From positions 142,355 through 206,354 of the forward strand of contig JBEKMN010000001.1 of assembly GCA_050008495.1 (NCBI GenBank): a stretch of DNA of 64,000 bases, written 5' to 3'. How positions within the stretch are numbered: position 1 is the stretch's first letter; the number at the start of each line of letters is the position of its first letter. The translations under genes and the position numbers were made by a program. Below the pieces are notes generated by a model that was not told the DNA's origin, did no database searches, and saw only the letters and a list, made by a program, of their open reading frames with translations. Source of the DNA: CAVROP01 sp050008495. Lineage in GTDB: Bacteria; Acidobacteriota; Terriglobia; UBA7540. Positions 6,980-15,653 of this stretch are shown in pieces.

Positions 6980-8280
6980 TGGACCCCAACACGATCCTGA
7001 TCACTATGGTGTGGCTGGCCGTTCTGGCCGCCCTGCTCGTGGCCGGCGCGGTGGCCTCTTATCTGCGGCTGCTGATGCGCCGGCTGACCGTGATGAGCGC
7101 CAGGAAGCTGTTTCGCCCTCCCGAACCGGGGCGCATCACGATCGACCGGGAGCGTGTGGGAGTCTCGATTTCGGCCCTGCACGGCGCCGCGATGCACCTG
7201 TTTGCCGTCGGCGTCACCGCGCTGCTGGTTCTGCGCAGGCCGGATCATTTCTGGGGAAACGTGGGCGCCGCGCTGGTTATTGTCTTGACTGCGGTTGCCG
7301 TTGCCGACCAACTCATCCCTTTCCTTCTGGTGGCGAGCCACGACGAGCCGGAGGTGATCCTTGAGCGTTGGATGCCGGTGGTGCGACGGCTGGTTTATCT
7401 GGCCTTGCCACTCACTTTTCTCATTCTTATTTCCACCACCATGAGCCGCCTGTTGGAATCCACGGAGCAGGAACCGGAGCCCCCCACGCCACAAGAAAAC
7501 TTGCAAGAGTTCATCGAGGTCGGGCAGCAAGACGGCCTGATCGAAAAAGGGGAGGCTGAGCTCGTGCAGTCGGTGGTGGAATTCGGGGAGAAGCTGGTGC
7601 GCGAGGTGATGACGCCCCGCACGGAAATCGCCGCCATCGACGTGAACGCTTCTCTCGAAGACCTGCGTAAGCTGTTTCGCGAGAAGCGACTGACGAGGTA
7701 CCCCGTCTACAGCGGTCAACTGGACCGGATCGAAGGTATCGTCAACGTCCGGGACCTCATGGAGTTGCCACCCGAAGAACAGGCGAGGATCACAATTCGC
7801 AGCCTGATCAGGCCTGTCCCCTTCGTTCCGGAAACGCGGAATATCAAGGACCTGCTCAAAGAATTGCAGAAATCCACCATTCAGATGGCGATCGTCATCG
7901 ACGAGTATGGCAGTGTTACCGGCTTGGTGACGATCGAGGACATGCTGGAAGAAATTGTGGGTGAAATCAAGGACGAGTTCGAACCCCACGCACAGGATAT
8001 CGTGAAGGAAACGGAGAATTCCTACCTCGTTTCAGGCCACACAGACTTGTCGCAGATTGGCGAAGAATTGCACGTTCTCCTCCAGGCGCCCGGCTATTCC
8101 ACCGTGGCGGGACTGGTGCTGACGCATCTCGGCCACGTGCCGGTTCCAGGGGAGAAAGTGAAGGAAAACGGGGTGAACATCGAAGTCCTGGAGGCTAACA
8201 AGCGGACCGTCTTAAAGGTTCGCTTGACCCTTACCCCGAAAGACACTGAGGCGGCTGATGACCATGGCGGAGCCCACTAA
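6979..8280 (+). CDS. CorC/HlyC family transporter-associated CBS protein
   Basis: 433-residue membrane protein. The N-terminal DUF21-like part has about four hydrophobic segments (TILITMVWLAVLAALLVAG; LFAVGVTALLVL; ALVIVLTAVAVADQLIPFLLVA; LVYLALPLTFLILIST). Two CBS domains follow (MTPRTEIAAIDV...; IRPVPFVPETRNIKDLL...VIDEYGSVTGLVTIEDMLEEIVGEI), then a C-terminal CorC_HlyC domain. Members are linked to Mg/Co efflux or membrane homeostasis. The ATG at 6979 overlaps the ybeY stop (TGATG) and follows GGGAGAG; the last 23 nt overlap era. The gene order with ybeY and era is conserved in many bacteria. Confidence 0.85.
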   Translation: MDPNTILITMVWLAVLAALLVAGAVASYLRLLMRRLTVMSARKLFRPPEPGRITIDRERVGVSISALHGAAMHLFAVGVTALLVLRRPDHFWGNVGAALVIVLTAVAVADQLIPFLLVASHDEPEVILERWMPVVRRLVYLALPLTFLILISTTMSRLLESTEQEPEPPTPQENLQEFIEVGQQDGLIEKGEAELVQSVVEFGEKLVREVMTPRTEIAAIDVNASLEDLRKLFREKRLTRYPVYSGQLDRIEGIVNVRDLMELPPEEQARITIRSLIRPVPFVPETRNIKDLLKELQKSTIQMAIVIDEYGSVTGLVTIEDMLEEIVGEIKDEFEPHAQDIVKETENSYLVSGHTDLSQIGEELHVLLQAPGYSTVAGLVLTHLGHVPVPGEKVKENGVNIEVLEANKRTVLKVRLTLTPKDTEAADDHGGAH

Positions 8281-9160
8281 ATCCGGATTTGTGGCGGTGG
8301 TAGGAAGGCCCAACGCCGGCAAGAGCACGCTGGTCAACGCTCTGGTCGGAAGCAAGGTCTCCATCGTCACCGCCGTGCCGCAAACCACCCGCAATCGAAT
8401 TCTGGGAATCGTCAATCGCCCCCCCGCACAAATCGTGCTGATGGACACGCCCGGGATTCATCGCCCCCTTTCCCGCCTCAACGAACAAATGATGGCCTTC
8501 GTTCGCCAGGCGCTCGCGGAACGGGATCTGGCGATTCTGATCGTCGACGCTTCGGAGCGCTTCGGGCATGGCGACGAGTTTGCCGTGGGCCTGTTGAAAG
8601 AATACGGACCGCGAAGCATCCTGGCGCTGAACAAAATCGATCGAATCAGGAAGCCGCAACTTCTGCCGCTCATGCAGCGCTATTCCGGGTTGTACAACTT
8701 CGAGGAAATCATGCCGGTCTCGGCTCTCAAGGGCGAAGGGCTCACGGAGCTTTTGGACGCCGTGGTGAAACTGCTGCCCGAGGGCCCGCACTATTTCCCG
8801 CCCGAAATGTACACCGATCAGCCGGAGCGATTTCTGGCCTCGGAAATCATTCGAGAGAAGATCATCCTCCACACTCGGCAGGAACTTCCCTACGCGACGG
8901 CCGTCATCATCGAGAGCTTTGAGGAAGACGAGAGGATCACGCGCATCCACGCCAGCATCGTGGTTGAAAGGGAGTCGCAGAAGCCGATCATTATCGGCTC
9001 GGGCGGCGAGATGCTGAAGCAGATTGGCAGCGAGGCGCGCCGCGAATTGGAAAGGTTGTTCCCGCCCAAAGTCTTCCTTGAACTCTACGTCAAAGTTGAA
9101 GCCAATTGGCGTGACGCCCGGCCGATGGTTGCCGCGCTCGATTACCGCAACGAAGGGTGA
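8258..9160 (+). CDS. era: GTPase Era
   Basis: 300-residue GTPase that binds the 3' end of 16S rRNA during 30S assembly. G1 GRPNAGKS (16-23), G3 DTPG, G4 NKID and a G5-like VSALKG are present. The C-terminal KH domain has the GSGGEMLKQIG loop near residue 248. The ATG at 8258 has GAGG 6 nt upstream, better than the second ATG at 8264. It overlaps the end of the corC-like gene, and the set phoH-ybeY-corC-era is co-directional. A perfect 28-bp inverted repeat follows. Confidence 0.93.
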   Translation: MTMAEPTKSGFVAVVGRPNAGKSTLVNALVGSKVSIVTAVPQTTRNRILGIVNRPPAQIVLMDTPGIHRPLSRLNEQMMAFVRQALAERDLAILIVDASERFGHGDEFAVGLLKEYGPRSILALNKIDRIRKPQLLPLMQRYSGLYNFEEIMPVSALKGEGLTELLDAVVKLLPEGPHYFPPEMYTDQPERFLASEIIREKIILHTRQELPYATAVIIESFEEDERITRIHASIVVERESQKPIIIGSGGEMLKQIGSEARRELERLFPPKVFLELYVKVEANWRDARPMVAALDYRNEG

Positions 9161-9183
9161 ACTGGCGTTTAGCGTCATCTTTC

Positions 9184-9265
9184 TGTCATTCTGAGCGAAG
9201 CGAAGAATCTCCGTAGTCTCGCAATCGGGCAACTGCCGAGATTCTTCGCTTCGCTCAGAATGACA
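9184..9265. repeat. Perfect 28-bp inverted repeat (GAGCGAAGCGAAG family)
   Basis: The arms at 9184-9211 and 9238-9265 are exact reverse complements, starting TGTCATTCTGAGCGAAGCGA, and are separated by 26 nt. The element ends 8 nt before the ribosome-binding site of the aldo/keto reductase, so it may both end era transcripts and fold in the next leader. Partial copies occur near 2430, 13745, 43020, 45360, 45480 and 46815-47035. Confidence 0.9.
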
Positions 9266-9285
9266 TGACCTCGAGGAGTATTCGT

Positions 9286-10251
9286 ATGGAATTGAGGCGA
9301 CTGGGCAACAGCGATCTTCAAATTACTCCCCTCGGAGTGGGCGCATGGGCCATGGGTGGAGCAGGGTGGCGCTTCAGTTGGGGAGCGCAGGATGATCGCG
9401 ACTCTATCGCCGCCATCCATCTCGCGATCGAATCCGGCATCAATTGGATCGATACCGCAGCAGTCTACGGACTGGGACACTCGGAAGAGGTCGTCGGCCG
9501 CGCCGTGCAGGGAATCCCGCGCCGCCCTTATATCTTCACCAAGTGCGAGCGCCGGTGGAACGAGCGCGGGGAACTCAGCGGCAACCTGAAGGCCGACTCC
9601 CTCCGCGCCGAGTGTGAGGCGAGCCTGCGGCGGCTCAAAGTGGACGCCATCGACCTCTACCAGATTCACTGGCCCAGTCCGGAGGAGGATATCGAAGAAG
9701 GCTGGATGACCCTCGCAAAACTTAAAGAAGAAGGCAAGGTCCGCTGCATCGCGGTATCGAACTTCAACGTGCCGCAGATGAAGCGAGCCCAAGCTATCGC
9801 ACCTATAACCTCGCTTCAGCCGCCTTATTCTTTGCTGGCTCGCGCGGTTGAGAAAGAGGTCCTCCCCTACTGCGCGGAGCAGAATATCGGCGTGATTGTT
9901 TATTCCCCGATGAGGGCCGGATTCCTGAGTGGCGCGATGACGCGCGAGCGAGCCGGCGCTTTGCCGGATGACGATTGGCGCCGGCACGACCCGGATTTTC
10001 AAGAGCCGGCATTGTCCCGCAATCTTCGCCTGGTGGAATTGCTGCGCGCGATTGGCGCGCGCCACGGACGCACGCCGGGCGAAGTGGCGATTGCCTGGAC
10101 GTTGCGTCACCCCGCTGTGACCGGCGCCATCGTCGGGCTTCGCCGCGCAGAACAGGTCTCCGGTGTAATTGGCGCGGCAGAATTTCGCCTGAGTTCCGAA
10201 GAAGTCGGGGAGATCGAGAACTTTCTCCGCAACATTGACCAGCCCACGTAG
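9286..10251 (+). CDS. Aldo/keto reductase
   Basis: 321-residue NAD(P)H-dependent (beta/alpha)8 oxidoreductase. The ATG at 9286 has GAGGAG at 9273-9278. The family signature is clear: LGVGAWAMGG at the N-terminus, IDTAAVYGLGHSEEVVGRA with the catalytic Asp and Tyr, the Lys of FTKCE, and IDLYQIHWP with the catalytic His. AIVGLRRAEQ near the C-terminus belongs to the cofactor pocket. It resembles the AKR groups that act on sugar or general aldehydes; the substrate cannot be told. Not clearly in an operon. Confidence 0.88.
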   Translation: MELRRLGNSDLQITPLGVGAWAMGGAGWRFSWGAQDDRDSIAAIHLAIESGINWIDTAAVYGLGHSEEVVGRAVQGIPRRPYIFTKCERRWNERGELSGNLKADSLRAECEASLRRLKVDAIDLYQIHWPSPEEDIEEGWMTLAKLKEEGKVRCIAVSNFNVPQMKRAQAIAPITSLQPPYSLLARAVEKEVLPYCAEQNIGVIVYSPMRAGFLSGAMTRERAGALPDDDWRRHDPDFQEPALSRNLRLVELLRAIGARHGRTPGEVAIAWTLRHPAVTGAIVGLRRAEQVSGVIGAAEFRLSSEEVGEIENFLRNIDQPT

Positions 10252-10300
10252 GGGCGGCCCTTGTGGCCGCCCGAGGGCAACCACAGGGGTGGCCCTACAG
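10249..10300. repeat. Dispersed palindrome (GGGGCGGCCCTTGTGGCC family)
   Basis: A run containing GTAGGGGCGGCCCTTGTGGC with internal dyads, placed directly at the aldo/keto reductase stop. Related copies are at 17236-17290, 49925-49980 and 60168-60205. Confidence 0.65.
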
Positions 10301-10364
10301 CGCCCAACTGCATCCTCCCCCAGCTTTCGGACCGCGAAGAGAGGGATTGAAATCGGCGACGGGT

Positions 10365-11219
10365 ATGCGAAAACTCCCCAGCGCGCGTGAGATCGAGCTG
10401 GCGGCAGCCGCCGGCCGTCCCCCGCGTAGTCAAGGCGCCACGCCGCCCCGTGGCGAAGCGCTAGCCATGCTGGTTCGCCGTGGTTTTGGACCTTCGCAAG
10501 CCAAACTCGAGGTGCCTTTCGCGGACAACCTGGAGGCCGCGACTGCCGAGCGGCTCGCGAAGAAGCTTGGTCATTATGCTTTCCGCCTTTTCCTCCGTGG
10601 GGCGATACAGAAGTCGGAAGGGTTTGCGCCCGCTGAGGCTACACGATACCTCGAGGCGGCCCAAGCCGAGGCGTGTGCTGAGTCGCTGGTCGATTTGCGG
10701 CTGGCCGAGCGGTTACGGCGAGGCCGCTACCGGCTGCTCCGGGCTGCAAAAAGCTTCGGCGGAACCCTCGAGTGGTACGTGGCGCGCGAACTCGATCGCA
10801 GGCTCGGCTTCGATGTGGCATCGGGAGTAAGGCTTCACGCGCGGGGCGTGGGCGGTGACTTGGACGTGGTGGCGGCGGCGGAAGGCAAGTTGGTCTATCT
10901 GGAACTGAAATCCTCTCCTCCCAAGAACCTCTCGACTCGGGAAGTGTTCGCTTTTTTCGACCGCGTGCGCCTGCTTCGGCCCGACCTGTCGCTTTTTGTG
11001 GTGGACACGGCGTTGCGTCTTAGCGATAAGGTCTTGCCGATGCTGGTGGCGGCGTTGGAGCAACGCCGAGGTGAAACCCAGCTCGTCCCGCGCCGCATCA
11101 TTCGGGAGGTTTGGGCCCTAACGCCCCGCCTTTACGCGGTAAATGGCAGGCCAGACCTCGTCGCCAACATCGGGCGCGCCATCGCCGAGGGCCTGCGGGC
11201 ACTTTCGCCAGCGCTCTGA
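10365..11219 (+). CDS. Hypothetical protein with PD-(D/E)XK nuclease-like motif
   Basis: 284 residues. I do not recognise a named family. Residues 1-120 are helical and Arg/Ala-rich (RGEALAMLVRRGFGPSQAKL; KLGHYAFRLFLRGAIQ), like a winged-helix or DNA-contact region. At residues 163-186 the pattern GGDLDVVA...KLVYLELKSSP fits the acid-(X)n-E-X-K core of PD-(D/E)XK phosphodiesterases: Asp165/Asp167, Glu180 and Lys182, preceded by an alpha-helix (TLEWYVARELDRRLGF), as in that fold. The remaining part is alpha/beta. A nuclease or nuclease-derived role is inferred from the motif alone. The start at 10365 is chosen because upstream codons read through a dispersed repeat. Confidence 0.55.
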   Translation: MRKLPSAREIELAAAAGRPPRSQGATPPRGEALAMLVRRGFGPSQAKLEVPFADNLEAATAERLAKKLGHYAFRLFLRGAIQKSEGFAPAEATRYLEAAQAEACAESLVDLRLAERLRRGRYRLLRAAKSFGGTLEWYVARELDRRLGFDVASGVRLHARGVGGDLDVVAAAEGKLVYLELKSSPPKNLSTREVFAFFDRVRLLRPDLSLFVVDTALRLSDKVLPMLVAALEQRRGETQLVPRRIIREVWALTPRLYAVNGRPDLVANIGRAIAEGLRALSPAL

Positions 11220-11261
11220 TAGCTTTGAGGTTGGGCAGTGTCGTGTTATAGGCGATCGCTG

Positions 11262-11657
11262 TTAACGTGAGCCACGAACGTAGTCGGCTGCCGACACAAC
11301 GCGGACTCCTTGAAAGCTTGCGAGAGCCAGTAAGTCCTTATCGCCTGACACGATCAGGCTTGCACCTGCGATCAGTGCGCATTCGAGTATGAAGTCATCT
11401 TTAGAATCGCGGCAAGCACCATGGAGCGTACCCGGGACAGGCACCCGGATCAAATCTCGGAAGTAAATGCCGCGACTTTCCTCAACACGCCGCACTTCCC
11501 ATCCGAGCTTCCTCGAGAGCACCCGGGCTACCTCTTGCTCGATTTGATCGCAAATTGCAACACGATCCTCCGTGAGTGCCTTTTCTAATGCAGCGAGCGG
11601 CATTCCGCCAAAATGCAAAGCCGAAACCCAGACACCCGAATCGACGACAACAATCAC
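11262..11657 (-). CDS. PIN-domain toxin
   Basis: 131-residue PIN-domain ribonuclease of the 'putative toxin-antitoxin system, PIN family' group. Acidic active-site residues are visible in VVVDSGVWVSAL, CRDSKDDFILECALIAGA and VSGDKDLLAL. It starts with GTG at 11657, which overlaps the antitoxin stop (GTGA), a translationally coupled arrangement. The expected activity is Mg-dependent cleavage of RNA, neutralised by the upstream CopG-like protein. Confidence 0.82.
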   Translation of the reverse strand: MIVVVDSGVWVSALHFGGMPLAALEKALTEDRVAICDQIEQEVARVLSRKLGWEVRRVEESRGIYFRDLIRVPVPGTLHGACRDSKDDFILECALIAGASLIVSGDKDLLALASFQGVRVVSAADYVRGSR

Positions 11658-11938
11658 TTGCCACCCGATCGTTTGGCAAAGCTGCCGCCGCGCTCCTCGT
11701 CGACCAAACGCTCCACGTCTGCCTCGGTGTAGCCCTTTGGATTTCGCGAGTGAGCATATTCACGGTCCGCTTGGAGACGCCGGCGGACTCGCTCCATTCG
11801 ATAGGTGCGGAAGGCCTCGCGGAAGAGTTCACTGAAGTTGCGGCTCTCCTCCTTGGCCACGGCGTCGACCTGCTTGGCCAAATCCTCTGGAAAACTTATG
11901 GTGAATACTCGGGACGATCGATTTCTTGTTGCGCGCAT
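11654..11938 (-). CDS. Ribbon-helix-helix (CopG-like) antitoxin
   Basis: 94-residue DNA-binding antitoxin. The N-terminal strand SSRVFTISFPEDLAKQVDAVAKEESRNFSELFREAFR is a standard ribbon-helix-helix; the C-terminal part (YTEADVERLVDEERGG) is the likely toxin-binding tail. It is expected to repress its own promoter as a complex with the PIN toxin, whose gene overlaps by 4 nt. The pair stands alone between a nuclease-like gene and an acyl-CoA ligase. Confidence 0.8.
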   Translation of the reverse strand: MRATRNRSSRVFTISFPEDLAKQVDAVAKEESRNFSELFREAFRTYRMERVRRRLQADREYAHSRNPKGYTEADVERLVDEERGGSFAKRSGGK

Positions 11939-12021
11939 AACTGATTATTACATTGTACGACAGTTTCGTGCAAGCCCTCGGGACGCGGCCTCCAGCGGAA
12001 TGCAAGCGGATCAAAACGGAT

Positions 12022-13614
12022 TCACTGCACGCGCCGCTGGCGTCCCTGCCAGAATTTCTCGCGCAGCACGCGCTTGAGGATTTTTCCCGTGCCACCCTTC
12101 GGGAGGCTTTCCACAATCTCCACTGTTTTGGGGGCCTTGTACGCTGCCAAGTGCTGGCGGCAATGCGCAATGATTTCCGTATCCGCAACTTGTTGGCCGG
12201 GCTTCAGGGTTACAATAGCTTTCGGCACTTCGCCCCACGATTCGTCCGGAACGGCGATGACTGCGCACTCCATGACTGCCGGATGTCCGTAAATGACTCG
12301 TTCGATTTCCGCCGAAGCGATGTTTTCGCCGCCGCTCAGGATCATGTCTTTGCCGCGGTCCACGATGAGGATGTAACCTTCCTCGTCGATGGTGGCCAAG
12401 TCGCCGGTGTGAAACCAGCCGGCGTGGATGACGTTGGCGGTGGCCTCGGGCTGCCGCCAATAGCCTTCCATGACGACATCGCCTCGGACGACTACCTCTC
12501 CAACCTCCGCTGCATCCGGTTTGACGTCGCGGCCGTCCGGCGTGACCACACGAAGTTCCGAACCTGCGAAAGCGCACCCCGCAGTGGCTTGCCGGCGTAT
12601 TTGCAACTCTTCCGCATCACCCGCGCAGTGCGCCTTCCGGCGCGCCAGCGTAAGAACCGGCGACGTCTCAGTTAGGCCGTAACCGCCGATGGCGCGGCAA
12701 CTTGGTATCCTCCGCTCGGTCTCACGGACGAGTGCGACACTGGTCGGCGCTCCGCCCATCATGACTTCCTTCACGCTGCTCAAGTCATACTTCGAAAAAT
12801 TCGGATGATTGAGCATGGCGATGACCATGGTGGCCACAACCTGGAGACGGCTCACGCGCTCGCGCTGGATCAACTCCATCACCGTAACGGGGTCGAACTT
12901 CTTGATCATGACGTGCCGTCCGCCGGACAGCGTGATGATGTGCGGGGCGCCCCAACTGTTGACGTGGAACAGCGGCACAGTGTAGAGGTGAACTTCGCTG
13001 TCATCGCCCTTCAACGCTATGGCGGTATAGAGGGCGTGCAGGTAGAGGTTGCGGTGCGTCAGCATGACCCCTTTGGGATAAGCAGTGGTCCCGCTGGTGT
13101 AGAAGAGTTCGGCCACGGAGTTTTCATCAATGCCACGGTAATCAATTTCCCCAGGCCCTGCCTCGGCGAGAAGTTCATCGTAGAGTTTGTGATGCGCCCA
13201 GGCCGGCTTGGTGTCCCTCAAAGGGATATAGTATTCAATCGCCTTCACCTGCGACCTCAGCGATTCCACCAGAGGAATGAATTCCGGATCGAAGCACAAA
13301 ATTCTCGGCCCCGCGTCGTTGAGGATATAAATGAGCTCTTCCGGGCTTAAACGGATGTTCAAGGGCAGGAGAATGGCTCCGATCTGCGGCACGCCAAAGT
13401 ACGCTTCGAGCAACCGATGACAATTGAAGCTCAAGTAGGCAACACGATCGCCGTTCTGCATTCCAAGCTTCCGTAGGGCGCTCGACAGCCGGTCACATCG
13501 CTCATTGAACTGGCGATAAGTAAACCGCTGCTGATCGCAAACCACGCCCACTTTGTTGCCGAATACCTGCGCTGCATGCCGTTTCAGCCGCACCGGGGTG
13601 AGAGGGAGAATCAT
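12022..13614 (-). CDS. Acyl-CoA ligase (AMP-forming, ANL superfamily)
   Basis: 530-residue adenylate-forming enzyme that activates a carboxylate with ATP and transfers it to CoA. Motifs in order: P-loop YTSGTTAYPKG, A5 GYGLTE, A8 GWFHTGDLATIDEEGY with IVDRGKDMI, and the catalytic lysine in PKGGTGKILKR near the C-terminus. It resembles fatty-acyl or short/medium-chain acyl-CoA synthetases; the acid is unknown. The ATG at 13614 is preceded by GAGG at 5-nt spacing, better than the in-frame codon at 13632. No neighbouring beta-oxidation genes. Confidence 0.88.
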   Translation of the reverse strand: MILPLTPVRLKRHAAQVFGNKVGVVCDQQRFTYRQFNERCDRLSSALRKLGMQNGDRVAYLSFNCHRLLEAYFGVPQIGAILLPLNIRLSPEELIYILNDAGPRILCFDPEFIPLVESLRSQVKAIEYYIPLRDTKPAWAHHKLYDELLAEAGPGEIDYRGIDENSVAELFYTSGTTAYPKGVMLTHRNLYLHALYTAIALKGDDSEVHLYTVPLFHVNSWGAPHIITLSGGRHVMIKKFDPVTVMELIQRERVSRLQVVATMVIAMLNHPNFSKYDLSSVKEVMMGGAPTSVALVRETERRIPSCRAIGGYGLTETSPVLTLARRKAHCAGDAEELQIRRQATAGCAFAGSELRVVTPDGRDVKPDAAEVGEVVVRGDVVMEGYWRQPEATANVIHAGWFHTGDLATIDEEGYILIVDRGKDMILSGGENIASAEIERVIYGHPAVMECAVIAVPDESWGEVPKAIVTLKPGQQVADTEIIAHCRQHLAAYKAPKTVEIVESLPKGGTGKILKRVLREKFWQGRQRRVQ

Positions 13615-14027
13615 GGGAACCTCAGCGTGCAATCTTGTAGTGAGCCCTTCAGAAGGTGCTTACTCAACTATGATAGGCAGTGAGCGCCGGCAAAGCAACC
13701 CATACCAGAAGTGAGTCTCTTCGCGGCGCTCGCAGAAAAGCAGATCCTTCGCTTCGCTCAGGATGACAGGTCATTTCGCTCGGGATGACATGTCATTCTC
13801 AGCAAAGCGAAGAATCTGCATTCCGGTTGCGGCTTTGCCTCGCTGTGTCCTCTGCGGCGAGTCCTCTGTCTCAGTCACGGTGCTGCAGCATTGCCTACTA
13901 CCCACCGCAGTTTTTCTCCACCGCGACCTATGGGTTGGAGTAGGACCCAAAATAGTACGGGTGTTGTATACTCCAAGGGCGGCCGCGGCAGGCGACTGAC
14001 CACGGGCAACCGACGAAGGAGAGCAGG
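13615..14027. other. Repeat-bearing intergenic between divergent genes
   Basis: 13738-13820 holds three partial GAGCGAAGCGAAG/GATGACA repeat copies in both orientations. TATACT at 13967-13972 could be a -10 for the decarboxylase gene, but no good -35 stands at the right distance. The open frame 13763-13999 runs through repeats and is not a gene. Confidence 0.5.
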
Positions 14028-15479
14028 ATGTCGATCGAGAAAAGCTACCACATGAGCATCGAGGAGTTCCGCCGGAACGGCCGGGAGGTCATCGACTGGA
14101 TTGCGGATTATTATGAGCGTATCGAGTCTTTCCCGGTGCTGTCTCGAGTTCAGCCGGGTGAAATCCGCGCTTCACTTCCGAAGGAAGCGCCTATGAACGG
14201 TGAGCCGTTCGAGTCCCTGATGCACGATGTTGAAAAGCTGATCCTGCCCGGAATAACGCACTGGCAGTCGCCCAATTTCTTCGCCTTCTTTCCGTGCAAC
14301 GCCTCCGCTCCCGCCATCCTGGGTGACCTGCTGTCGTCCGGCCTTGGAATTCAGGGGATGCTGTGGGCCACCAGCCCCGCCTGCACGGAACTTGAGACTC
14401 ACGTGCTCGACTGGCTCATTCAGATGTTGGGCTTGCCGGGGAAGTTCCTCTCCACCTCGACGGGTGGCGGAGTGATTCAGGACAGCGCCTCCAGCGCCAC
14501 GCTGTGTGCGATTCTTGCGGCGCGCGAGCGCGCGACCGGCTACACCGGAAATAAGCGAGGGTGCAAAGGTGATCTGATCGCCTATGCCTCGCCGCAGGCT
14601 CACTCCTCGATTGAGAAGGCCGTGAAGATCGCGGGCCTGGGCCAAGAGAACTTGCGCCTCATTGAGGTTGACGCTCACTGGGCGCTGCGCCCGGAGGCTC
14701 TAGCGGCGCAAATCGCTCTCGACCGGCAAGCCGGCAAGGTGCCGTGCATTGTCTGCGCCACGGTAGGAACCACCTCATCAAACGCTTTGGACCCCTTGCC
14801 GCAGATCGGACGTATCTGTGAAGACAACGGCATCTGGCTGCACGTGGACTCCGCCATGGCCGGCACCGCGGCGCTCTGCCCTGAGTTCCGGTACATTAAT
14901 GCGGGTCTTGAGTTCGCGGATAGCTACTGTTTCAACCCGCACAAGTGGATGTTCACGAATTTCGATTGCGACTGCTTTTACGTGGCTCGGCGCAAGGAAT
15001 TGATCGACGCCCTATCAATTCTGCCGGATTACCTCCGAAACAAGGCCACCGAATCAGGCGCCGTCATTGACTATCGGGACTGGCAGGTGCCGTTGGGCAG
15101 GCGCTTTCGCGCCTTGAAGCTCTGGTTCGTGATTCGACACTACGGAGTGGAGGGACTTCGCCACCACGTTCGTCGGCACATCGCGCTGGCCCAGCAGTTT
15201 GCCTTGTGGATGCAGCAGGACCAGCGATTTGAACTTGCCGCGCCCGCGCCCTTGAATCTGGTCTGTTTCCGCCACCGCGCCGGAGATGCCTTCAACGAGG
15301 CGCTGCTGGACGCCCTCAATCGAAGCGGCGATCTCTACTTGACGCACACGAAATTGAATGGACGCTACGTCATCCGTTTCTGCGTAGGACAGACGTATAC
15401 CGAGTCTCGTCATGTGGAGCGCGCGTGGGACCGAATTAAGGAAGAAACTACCAAGCTGGAAGCGCGCGGTGGATGGTAG
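14028..15479 (+). CDS. PLP-dependent group II decarboxylase (aromatic amino acid decarboxylase-like)
   Basis: 483 residues. The sequence is colinear with aromatic L-amino acid decarboxylases: N-terminal EEFRRNGREVIDWIADYYE, HWQSPNFFAFFP, the TSTGGGVIQDSASSATL phosphate-binding segment, CATVGTTSSNALDPL, HVDSAMAG (the Asp that pairs with the pyridine nitrogen), and NPHKW with the Schiff-base lysine. It should remove the alpha-carboxyl of an aromatic amino acid such as tryptophan, tyrosine or phenylalanine to give the amine; the substrate is unresolved. GGAGAG stands 7 nt before the ATG. Monocistronic as far as can be seen. Confidence 0.88.
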   Translation: MSIEKSYHMSIEEFRRNGREVIDWIADYYERIESFPVLSRVQPGEIRASLPKEAPMNGEPFESLMHDVEKLILPGITHWQSPNFFAFFPCNASAPAILGDLLSSGLGIQGMLWATSPACTELETHVLDWLIQMLGLPGKFLSTSTGGGVIQDSASSATLCAILAARERATGYTGNKRGCKGDLIAYASPQAHSSIEKAVKIAGLGQENLRLIEVDAHWALRPEALAAQIALDRQAGKVPCIVCATVGTTSSNALDPLPQIGRICEDNGIWLHVDSAMAGTAALCPEFRYINAGLEFADSYCFNPHKWMFTNFDCDCFYVARRKELIDALSILPDYLRNKATESGAVIDYRDWQVPLGRRFRALKLWFVIRHYGVEGLRHHVRRHIALAQQFALWMQQDQRFELAAPAPLNLVCFRHRAGDAFNEALLDALNRSGDLYLTHTKLNGRYVIRFCVGQTYTESRHVERAWDRIKEETTKLEARGGW

Positions 15480-15653
15480 CGAAAGTAAATAGCAGTCGCT
15501 CATGCCCGTCTACCGATCCGCATCTGGAAACCCTGAAGGCCCTGCGCCTTTTCAGAGCAGAAGGAAGAATGCAGAAAGCAGACAGCACCTCCCCACTCTT
15601 GGGAATCAAAATCTGGATCGGGGATCGAGCTTATCTGGAAAGGGGTGTGCTTC

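Noticed and set aside
13763..13999. 78-codon frame upstream of the decarboxylase
   Set aside because: Composed of dispersed repeat sequence, no ribosome-binding site.
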